From contig NZ_FOIP01000001.1 in NCBI RefSeq assembly GCF_900105215.1, positions 2,792,501 through 2,856,500 of the forward strand: 64,000 bases of DNA, read 5' to 3'. Made by a program: the position numbers and the translations under genes. Within the stretch, counting starts at the first letter, position 1; each line of letters opens with the position of its first letter. Positions 8,380 to 15,202 of the stretch are shown piece after piece. The DNA comes from Lacrimispora sphenoides. Lineage in GTDB: Bacteria > Bacillota > Clostridia > Lachnospirales > Lachnospiraceae. The notes beneath the pieces are model-generated. The model saw only the letters and a program-made list of their open reading frames with translations, did not search any database and was not told the origin of the DNA.

Positions 8380-9234
8380 TCATCTAAATCCTTCTTTCTC
8401 TAGAAATGGAACTGTTATATCCAATATATTTGTCAGTATATGCCCGCAGCCTTGAAGAATGTGGGTTTCGGACATTGGAGCCAGGGCAGCAAGCCTGCGT
8501 GCCGTTTCATGAGCATCAATGGTGACATCATTTTCTCCGGCAATCAGAAGTACAGGCATGGTAAGTCTTTTTAATTGACTATCTGCAAAAACCGGCAGTG
8601 CATCCGTCATGGGAATAAAGTTTTGCACGATCAGCATAATAAAATCCTTTGCCTTTTGAGGTATATCACTTTCGCCAATTATGGAATCATCAAATGGCTC
8701 TGTACTATTTTTGTCCCGGGAAACATATTCCGCCGACTTAGAAATAAACTCCTGGCGGATTGGAGTGATGCCTGATGGAGAAATTAAAATAAGCTTTGCC
8801 ACATATTCAGGAAATGCTGTTGCGAATTTCAAAGCCATCCATGCACCAAATGAATTTCCCATGATTATTACGCGGCAAATCTGTAATTTATCCAGAACTT
8901 CTTTCAACCATAATGCATATTCATCGGCAGCAGGGTCATACCTGTTTTCCTCACTGTTACCAGCTTCACCAATCATATCGATAGCGAATACATGATGATT
9001 TTTTGATAATGCGGAGATTTCTGCCGCCCAGAAGGCACTGTTGCTGCATGAGCCGTGGAGCAGTAGAAGAGGCGGGTTTTCCGGAAGTCCGCATTCTAGT
9101 ACAAAGGTCTTTCCATATATGGTGTCTGTATAACGCTGCTTAGCTGGAAATTGACTTAATATTTGATTATAAATAGATAGTACTCTTTCTTTCCCTTCCG
9201 GGGACTTGAATACCTTATTTTGTATGGGCTTCAT
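8380..9234 (-). CDS. Alpha/beta fold hydrolase
   Basis: 284 residues. LLLLHGSCSNSAFW is the oxyanion-hole block, IIMGNSFGAWMALKFA carries the nucleophile serine elbow (GxSxG), ENDVTIDAH supplies the likely acid, and GCGHIL the histidine of the triad. Its substrate is unknown; it resembles small-molecule ester or C-C hydrolases. Its ATG overlaps the stop of the upstream HTH gene by one base (TAATG), which points to translational coupling and a shared role with that regulator. Confidence 0.88.
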   Translation of the reverse strand: MKPIQNKVFKSPEGKERVLSIYNQILSQFPAKQRYTDTIYGKTFVLECGLPENPPLLLLHGSCSNSAFWAAEISALSKNHHVFAIDMIGEAGNSEENRYDPAADEYALWLKEVLDKLQICRVIIMGNSFGAWMALKFATAFPEYVAKLILISPSGITPIRQEFISKSAEYVSRDKNSTEPFDDSIIGESDIPQKAKDFIMLIVQNFIPMTDALPVFADSQLKRLTMPVLLIAGENDVTIDAHETARRLAALAPMSETHILQGCGHILTNILDITVPFLEKEGFR

Positions 9235-9695
9235 TAATAATCCTCCTGTCTAATCGTTTCAACCAATTCCATAATTAACTGAATGATTGCCTGTGCAAAT
9301 TGGATGTTCCCCCATATGGTGACACGAACTTTGCATTCTGATTCCAGAAATTGTGCATGCATGGTCGGATGGCCATATTCCGGGAGATTGGTATTCAGCG
9401 CGGCAGTAACGGTATTCATAATACGAATGGCATCATCCATACCCTCGACATCGATATCAATTACGGAAGATACCTTTATTTCATAGTCGGATTTATTAAT
9501 AGAATGGCTGGTTCCCTTTCCGCTTGGTAATTTTGTGCTTTCCATAAAAACACTTAAGTCATGTCCGGTCACTCTCCAGCTTTTTCCGATCTTTCCTGCT
9601 CTCAGCTTGCCTTCCCTGATGTAGCGCTGGATTGTCTTTGGGTGGATATTGAGCATTTCTGATATTTGTTCTACTGAATAATATTTCTCTTTCAT
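9234..9695 (-). CDS. Helix-turn-helix (excisionase/MerR-like) domain protein
   Basis: 153 residues. The N-terminal winged HTH reads YYSVEQISEMLNIHPKTIQRYIREGKLRAGKIGKSWRV, the excisionase-type binding domain of MerR-like proteins, and is followed by an unassigned domain of about 90 residues (VSSVIDIDVEGMDDAIRIMNTV and onward). I place the start at ATG 9695, eight bases after AAGGAG; an upstream in-frame GTG at 9704 overlaps that ribosome binding site. It leads an operon with an alpha/beta hydrolase and DUF4180, so it is probably their local regulator; the C-terminal domain may bind the effector (inference). Confidence 0.85.
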   Translation of the reverse strand: MKEKYYSVEQISEMLNIHPKTIQRYIREGKLRAGKIGKSWRVTGHDLSVFMESTKLPSGKGTSHSINKSDYEIKVSSVIDIDVEGMDDAIRIMNTVTAALNTNLPEYGHPTMHAQFLESECKVRVTIWGNIQFAQAIIQLIMELVETIRQEDY

Positions 9696-9705
9696 ATTAA
9701 TCACT

Positions 9706-9747
9706 CCTTATTATTCCTTAAAATGCTTCGATAAAGTAATAATAAGG
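9706..9747. promoter_or_regulatory. 10-bp inverted repeat, candidate operator of the HTH operon
   Basis: CCTTATTATT (9706-9715) and AATAATAAGG (9738-9747) are perfect inverted arms separated by 22 bp. They sit at the ribosome binding site and immediately upstream of the HTH gene, where an autoregulatory operator would be expected. Confidence 0.45.
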
Positions 9748-9841
9748 CATAATGGGGAATGTGTCAAGTGTTTATTTCAGGCTAAAATGTGGTAAATATA
9801 AATTCAGAAGGAGAGGGTATTACTATATGTGAAACATAAAA

Positions 9842-9876
9842 AGGCGGGTATCCGTACAAATATTACGGACCCGCCT
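9842..9876 (-). terminator. Terminator of the CoA-disulfide reductase fusion gene
   Basis: AGGCGGGTATCCGTA pairs with TACGGACCCGCCT (two-base bulge). On the minus strand the stem is followed by TTTTTATG, giving a normal intrinsic terminator 50 bp past the stop. Confidence 0.85.
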
Positions 9877-9926
9877 AATTACTAAACACATATCTTCTGC
9901 CTGTATCGATTCAATAGTTTTCTATT

Positions 9927-12377
9927 CTAAATAAATAAGTTCACATTGGATTCTTCCGCATCCCCCAGATAAGCGCCTACGCCTCCAAGTTCCACTCCGT
10001 CGATCAACTCCTCGGCCCGGATTCCCATGACATCCATGCTCATGGTACAGGCAACAATTTTTACTCCGGATTTCATGGCCTTCTGGATCAGGGTTTCCAG
10101 TGAATCCACATTTTTATCGTTCATGATCTTTTTCATCATGGCGGTTCCCATGCCGCCCATATTCATTTTTGATAATTTTAATTTTTTACTTCCTCTGGGA
10201 AGCATGAATCCAAACATGGATTCCACCAGTGATTTGCGGACCGGCTGTTTTTCTGACTTTCTTAATGCCGTCAATCCCCAGAAGGTAAAGAACATGGTAA
10301 CAGGTCTGCCCATAGCGGCAGCGCCATTAGCAATGATAAAGCTTGCCAAAACCTTGTCAAGATCACCGGAAAATACGATGATGGTCTTTCCTTCGGCTGC
10401 TTCCGTTTTTTCAGGGGCAGCAGGAGTTCCTTTCTTCACCAGGGCAACGTAATCTTTTCCGCGGAGTTCACAGGTCATAAGCTCATTACCGGTTCGTCTG
10501 CACCAGGCGCCGATGTCGCGGGTAAAACCGGGATCAGAGGCAGACACCTCCATGACTGCTCCATCCGGCATCTCCTTCATGGTTTCAAACACCTTCATGA
10601 TGGGTCCGGGGCACTGCATGCCGCTGCAGTCTATGCGCATGGCAGAGGTGGGAATATTTTTCGTTTCCATCTGGCCGCTGTCGGAATAAACGGTTTGTTC
10701 GGAAGGAAGAACCCCTTCCGCCGTATAATGGGTCGACTGATAGAATCTGGCGCCGCCTGGATAAAGCTTGATATTATGAAAGCCGTTCTGCATCAGGAGG
10801 CGGGCAGCATTGTAAGCCCGGACTCCAATGGCGCAGAAGACGATGATTTTCTTTGAAGGATCCAGTTCTTTTAAGCGGTTTCTTAACTGTCCTAAAGGAA
10901 TATGCTTTGCATTTGGCAGGGAAAAGGCCATTAGCTCTGCATCCTCTCTGACATCAAGCAGTACGGTCTCCGGGTTTTGCTCCACAGCATCCCAGGAGGA
11001 AAATGCAACCTTACCGGTAATCAGGTTTTCAGCCACAAATCCAGCCATGTTGACCGGATCCTTTGCTGAGGAGAAAGGAGGAGCATAAGCAAGCTCCAGG
11101 CTCTTTAAATCAGAGATTCCTGCACCAAGGCGGATGGACACCGCCAGAGTATCAATCCGCTTATCAACTCCGTCACGGCCCACAATCTGTGCTCCGAAGA
11201 TCTTTTTCCCATCGGTGGAGAAAAGAAGCTTCAGAGTTATGGGCACGGCGCCGGGATAATAGCCTGCATGGGAATTCTGGGTAATGATGATGCTTTCATA
11301 GTCCCTTCCCTTTTGAAAACCCCTCTTGAGCAGTGCCTTTTCATTTGCACCGGTGGATGCTACAGCTAAATCAAATACTTTTGCAACCGATGTTCCCTGG
11401 GTTTTTTTATAGGTTTCCTGGGCTCCTGCAATATTATTGGCTGCAATGCGTCCCTGTTTGTTGGCAGGTCCTGCAAGGGGGACCATAGCCGGTTCCTGGA
11501 ATATAAGGTCATCGACCTGAATCACATCGCCTACGGAATAGATATCCGGATCCGAAGTCCTTAAATATTCATCTACCACAATACCGCCGCGCTCATTGAC
11601 GGAAAGGCCGGCTGCCTTTGCCAGTTCGCTGTTGGGCCGTACACCGATGGAGAGGATGACCAGTTCTGCGGAGATGGTTTTCCCGCTTTTTAAAGTAATG
11701 GCCACAGATCCATCCTGATCTTCAAATGCAGCGACACCGTCACTTAAATGGAGGTCTACCCCGTTTTGCAGAATGTGCTCGTGGAGCAGCTGAGCCATTT
11801 CGTAGTCAACAGGCGTCATAACCTGGTCCAGCATCTCAATGAGGGAAACAGAAAGACCTGCGTGACGGAGGTTTTCAGCCATTTCAAGGCCAATAAAGCC
11901 TCCGCCGATGACAGCGGCTGTTTTAATTTTATTTTCTTTTATAAGAGCGCGGATGCGGTCAGTATCAGGAACCGTCCAAAGAGTCTGGATACGGGAAGAT
12001 CCGATTCCTGGAATGGGCGGGCGGACCGGTGATGAACCAGTGGAAATGACTAAGGTGTCATAGGTTTCCTCATAAGTTTCTCCAGAATCCAGCCTGCGGA
12101 CCGTAATTTTTTTATTCTCCCGGTCAATGGAGGTGACTTCATTTTTTACTCTAACATCAATATTATATTTCTTTTTCATTGCTTCCGGCGACTGCAGCAG
12201 CAATGCGTCTCTGGATTTAATCACATCTCCTACATGATAAGGAAGGCCGCAGTTGGCGTAGGAAATGTATTCTCCCCGTTCAAACATAATGATATTTGCC
12301 TCCTCGTCAAGCCTGCGCAGCCTGGCTGCACAGCTGGCTCCTCCGGCTACTCCGCCGATAATTACAATTTTCTTCAT
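9927..12377 (-). CDS. CoA-disulfide reductase-type FAD/NAD oxidoreductase fused to rhodanese, TusA and DsrE-like domains
   Basis: 816 residues with four modules in order. Residues 1-445 are a pyridine-nucleotide-disulfide oxidoreductase with IIGGVAGGASCAARLRR and the single redox cysteine in YANCGLPY (Cys43), as in CoA-disulfide reductases. A rhodanese domain follows with catalytic Cys in VFCAIGVRAYNAARLL. Next is a TusA-like domain with IDCSGMQCPGPIMKVFE. Last is a DsrE/DsrF-like domain with TIIVFSGDLDKVLASFIIANGAAAMGR and a cysteine in KIVACTMSMDVMG. Together these suggest persulfide or polysulfide handling, with sulfur passed between cysteines in one chain (inference from the domains). It is divergent from a glutathione peroxidase, in keeping with a thiol/redox role. 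It ends at its own terminator. Confidence 0.9.
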   Translation of the reverse strand: MKKIVIIGGVAGGASCAARLRRLDEEANIIMFERGEYISYANCGLPYHVGDVIKSRDALLLQSPEAMKKKYNIDVRVKNEVTSIDRENKKITVRRLDSGETYEETYDTLVISTGSSPVRPPIPGIGSSRIQTLWTVPDTDRIRALIKENKIKTAAVIGGGFIGLEMAENLRHAGLSVSLIEMLDQVMTPVDYEMAQLLHEHILQNGVDLHLSDGVAAFEDQDGSVAITLKSGKTISAELVILSIGVRPNSELAKAAGLSVNERGGIVVDEYLRTSDPDIYSVGDVIQVDDLIFQEPAMVPLAGPANKQGRIAANNIAGAQETYKKTQGTSVAKVFDLAVASTGANEKALLKRGFQKGRDYESIIITQNSHAGYYPGAVPITLKLLFSTDGKKIFGAQIVGRDGVDKRIDTLAVSIRLGAGISDLKSLELAYAPPFSSAKDPVNMAGFVAENLITGKVAFSSWDAVEQNPETVLLDVREDAELMAFSLPNAKHIPLGQLRNRLKELDPSKKIIVFCAIGVRAYNAARLLMQNGFHNIKLYPGGARFYQSTHYTAEGVLPSEQTVYSDSGQMETKNIPTSAMRIDCSGMQCPGPIMKVFETMKEMPDGAVMEVSASDPGFTRDIGAWCRRTGNELMTCELRGKDYVALVKKGTPAAPEKTEAAEGKTIIVFSGDLDKVLASFIIANGAAAMGRPVTMFFTFWGLTALRKSEKQPVRKSLVESMFGFMLPRGSKKLKLSKMNMGGMGTAMMKKIMNDKNVDSLETLIQKAMKSGVKIVACTMSMDVMGIRAEELIDGVELGGVGAYLGDAEESNVNLFI

Positions 12378-12459
12378 AATATGCCTCCTGCTATATTTTT
12401 AAATTTACGAATGGTCACATGTTGTTTCGTTAAGTATAAACAAGAATTTAAAAGATGTC

Positions 12460-12474
12460 TGTGATTGAGTCACA
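12460..12474. promoter_or_regulatory. Palindrome TGTGATTGAGTCACA, candidate regulator site
   Basis: TGTGA and TCACA arms with a 5-bp spacer stand 83 bp upstream of the CoA-disulfide reductase gene, in the divergent intergenic region. It looks like a Crp/Fnr-family half-site pair, though the spacer is one base shorter than the classical CRP box. Confidence 0.35.
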
Positions 12475-12570
12475 TAACAGTTCGTGATATAGATCATTCG
12501 TTTTTCTGGCCGCATTAATTAAGTAAACCTATGAAATTTTAATTTTACACAATTAAATTTTATAACACCA

Positions 12571-12599
12571 TTGACAAATGATGAATAAAGTTTTATGAT
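12571..12599 (+). promoter_or_regulatory. Sigma-A promoter of the glutathione peroxidase gene
   Basis: TTGACA (12571-12576), a 17-bp spacer and TATGAT (12594-12599) match the housekeeping consensus at 11 of 12 positions, 55 bp upstream of the peroxidase ATG. Confidence 0.85.
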
Positions 12600-12653
12600 A
12601 AGTATGATTTTAATAAATATAATTTTGCATAATATAAAAAGGAGGACCATGAT

Positions 12654-13199
12654 ATGTCTGTTTATGATTTTACAGTGAAAGAGATGGATGGCACAGAGAA
12701 CCCTTTATCCGATTTTGCAGGCAAAGTGTTACTGATCGTCAATACGGCAACGGTTTGCGGATTTACTCCCCAGTATACGGACCTTCAGGCCATGTATGAC
12801 GAATATGGTGTCAAAGGATTTGAGATTCTTGATTTTCCCTGCAACCAGTTTGGAAACCAGGCGCCTGGCGATAACGAAGAAATTCATTCCTTTTGTACCG
12901 GACGCTTTGGAGTCACCTTTCCCCAGTTTGCAAAGATTGACGTAAATGGAGAGAATGCGATTCCTCTGTACCATTACCTGGTGAATGAAAAGGGCTTTGA
13001 AGGCTTTGACCCGGGACACGAGCTGACTTCCCGCCTGGAACAGAAGTTTGAAGCGCTTAATCCTAATTATAAAAATGAACCGGATATTAAGTGGAATTTC
13101 ACCAAATTCCTTGTGGATCGCCAGGGGAATGTGGTCAGGCGCTTTGAGCCGACCGCGGATATGAAGTATGTAAAAGAAGTTGTAAAGAGTCTATTATAA
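12654..13199 (+). CDS. Glutathione peroxidase family (thiol peroxidase)
   Basis: 181 residues. The peroxidatic Cys35 lies in NTATVCGFTPQY, with the FPCNQFGNQAP block, a second Cys81 in IHSFC placed as the resolving cysteine of thioredoxin-dependent Gpx proteins, and IKWNFTKFLVD carrying the conserved Trp and Asn. It is a cysteine rather than selenocysteine enzyme. It reduces organic or hydrogen peroxides, in bacteria usually with thioredoxin. The ribosome binding site AAGGAGG is ideal and a strong promoter stands upstream. The OhrR-like gene follows by 21 bp, so expression is likely peroxide-controlled. Confidence 0.93.
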   Translation: MSVYDFTVKEMDGTENPLSDFAGKVLLIVNTATVCGFTPQYTDLQAMYDEYGVKGFEILDFPCNQFGNQAPGDNEEIHSFCTGRFGVTFPQFAKIDVNGENAIPLYHYLVNEKGFEGFDPGHELTSRLEQKFEALNPNYKNEPDIKWNFTKFLVDRQGNVVRRFEPTADMKYVKEVVKSLL

Positions 13200-13220
13200 A
13201 AAAACGTAGCGAGGATCGCA

Positions 13221-13697
13221 ATGGGAGAGAGGATAGAAGTTATGGACTATGAAAAATTAAAATTGGAGAACCAGCTATGTTTTCCGCTTTATGCCTGCTC
13301 CCGTGAGATCATCAAATGGTATAAACCATTCCTTGATGAGATCGGTCTGACCTATACCCAGTATATCGCCATGATGGTATTATGGGAGAGAAGGCAGGTC
13401 ACCATTAAAAAAATGGGAGAGCTTTTGTATCTGGACAGCGGCACCCTGACTCCTTTGTTAAAAAAGATGGAAGCTGCCGGCCTGCTCAAACGGAGCCGTG
13501 CCAAGGAAGACGAGAGAAGTGTGATCGTTGAACTGACGGAAAAGGGAGAACAGCTAAAAGACCAGGCTGTAACCATTCCTGACCGGATCTCCCAATGTGT
13601 ACCTGTAAATAAGGACGAGTTTATAACCTTATACCGGCTTCTGTACCAGATTTTAGGCCAGGCCGACCCCACAAAAGCACCCCCGCGTGAATCCTGA
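13221..13697 (+). CDS. OhrR-type MarR family peroxide-sensing regulator
   Basis: 158 residues (or 151 if ATG 13242, after GGAGAGG, is used). LENQLCFPLYACSREIIKWYKPFLDEIGLTYTQY matches the OhrR N-terminus; the cysteine in QLCF (Cys13 counted from ATG 13242) aligns with the sensing Cys15 of Bacillus OhrR. The winged helix follows (MGELLYLDSGTLTPLLKKMEAAGLLKRSRAKEDERSV). OhrR proteins repress peroxidase genes until the cysteine is oxidised by organic peroxide. Placement right after a glutathione peroxidase gene, with no ohr gene present, suggests that gene is the target. Confidence 0.88.
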   Translation: MGERIEVMDYEKLKLENQLCFPLYACSREIIKWYKPFLDEIGLTYTQYIAMMVLWERRQVTIKKMGELLYLDSGTLTPLLKKMEAAGLLKRSRAKEDERSVIVELTEKGEQLKDQAVTIPDRISQCVPVNKDEFITLYRLLYQILGQADPTKAPPRES

Positions 13698-13716
13698 TTT
13701 GCGCGAGGGTGCTTTT
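13673..13716. terminator. Bidirectional terminator between OhrR and the BBE oxidase
   Basis: AAAAGCACCCCCGCG pairs with CGCGAGGGTGCTTTT around a short loop. The OhrR stop codon lies inside the hairpin. The flanking A and T runs serve both convergent genes. Confidence 0.85.
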
Positions 13717-13744
13717 GCATTCATACCTTTGCCATTTAAAAAGG

Positions 13745-15136
13745 TTACCAGGAAAGGTTACAGCATTTAGATGCTGTAAAGTCCATGTTAAAAAACTCGC
13801 CGATCCCCTGAGGAAAAGTAAAAATGTTGAGCGGATCATATTTCTCCTTTACCTCTTTTAATCTGCAAACATGGGTACCATAATATTCTTCAAGGTAGCA
13901 GGGAAGGCATGCATAGGGGAAATTTACATAGGAGCCGTCGGTAACTGATTTCAAATAGCTGTATCTATCAGCTACCCAGGCAGCATTTTGGCATCGATGG
14001 TCTTCAAATACGGTGTCAAGCCAGACAATAAAGTGGGCATCGCGGAAGAAAAACGCGGTTTCATCCACATCCACCTCCGCCACTCTACCTCCCAGGGCAT
14101 AAAAGGAAATGCTGGCATAGACGGAGCCTTCGGCCCGTTCTTTTATAAGCCCGGCAATATTTAAGCTTTCACAGCTGCTAAAGTCCCGCACAGCAAAACG
14201 GCTTGCTGATTTGAACTTTTCAAAGGGTGGATAAAAATCCCCGATAATTGTAACAGCTTCTAAGAAGGTCACGTATTTTAAACTGTATTTTACACCTCCA
14301 AGCTCAAGGAGGGGAGCAATGATTCCCAGGGCTACTTCAGGAGGTCCATAAAAGATACCTCTTGCGATAATTGCAAGTCCCTCCATTAGGTCATTGTAAA
14401 TCCTTGAGATTAAGGTTACTCTCTGATCGGCATCTTTCAGCCAGTCCTGCCAGGTCAGCAGAAACGAAGACTGCTTTTCCTGGTTTGCATGGGGATATCT
14501 TATGTCAATGAGTGTAACTTTATTTACCTTCTGAGGAAGGCGGAATGTCATGGAAACGATTACGCCAAAGTTTCCTCCCCCCGCTCCCCGGCAGGCCCAA
14601 AATAAATCGGAATTTACCTGTGAATTGGCTTTTATAATGCAGCCTTCGTAATTGACCATACGGATTTCCAAAAGATTGTCACAGCCAAGTCCAAAGTAGC
14701 GGCAGGAGAGTCCGAAGCCTCCGCCTAAGGCATATCCGCCTACCCCAACCGTGGGGCAGGTCCCGCCAGGGAAGGGGTAACCTTTTGATGAGACGAATTC
14801 GTATAGCTGTTTGTTAGTTACGCCTCCCTGAACGTGAAGTAAATGGGCGTTTTCATCTATGGCAAGCTGGTTCATTTCACTTAAATCAATGTCAAGTATA
14901 TCATCTCCGGTGGAGTAGCCTTCATAGTTATGGCCTCCGTTTCGGATCCGCAGGCAGATGTGGTTTCTTCGGGACCACAAAACAGCATTGCTGACATCTT
15001 CCTGATTCTGGCAGTAGACGATGGCCAGGGGGAATTTTTGGACTGCTCTGTTATATACTTGTCTTAGTTCATGATAACAAGGGTCGTCTGGAGTTACAAC
15101 ACGACCGGTAAGCCCGTTAAAATTACAGGTGTTCAT
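13745..15136 (-). CDS. FAD-dependent oxidase, BBE/GOOX type with bicovalent FAD site
   Basis: 463 residues. The PCMH FAD-binding domain shows IRNGGHNYEGYS (histidine for 8-alpha linkage) and PGGTCPTVGVGGYALGGGFG, whose cysteine corresponds to the 6-S-cysteinyl attachment of GOOX/BBE enzymes. The C-terminal berberine-bridge domain appears as YYGTHVCRLKEVKEKYDPLNIF. Such enzymes oxidise carbohydrates or alcohols with O2; the substrate is unknown, and an oxidase is notable in an apparent anaerobe. ATG 15136 follows AGGAGG by eight bases and is preferred over an upstream in-frame start. It contains no secretion signal. Confidence 0.88.
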   Translation of the reverse strand: MNTCNFNGLTGRVVTPDDPCYHELRQVYNRAVQKFPLAIVYCQNQEDVSNAVLWSRRNHICLRIRNGGHNYEGYSTGDDILDIDLSEMNQLAIDENAHLLHVQGGVTNKQLYEFVSSKGYPFPGGTCPTVGVGGYALGGGFGLSCRYFGLGCDNLLEIRMVNYEGCIIKANSQVNSDLFWACRGAGGGNFGVIVSMTFRLPQKVNKVTLIDIRYPHANQEKQSSFLLTWQDWLKDADQRVTLISRIYNDLMEGLAIIARGIFYGPPEVALGIIAPLLELGGVKYSLKYVTFLEAVTIIGDFYPPFEKFKSASRFAVRDFSSCESLNIAGLIKERAEGSVYASISFYALGGRVAEVDVDETAFFFRDAHFIVWLDTVFEDHRCQNAAWVADRYSYLKSVTDGSYVNFPYACLPCYLEEYYGTHVCRLKEVKEKYDPLNIFTFPQGIGEFFNMDFTASKCCNLSW

Positions 15137-15202
15137 GAGGATTGCCTCCTTTCCTAATACCATGTTATTAAAAAGGAGGACATTTGGTTCGGGCTCAGCT
15201 TA

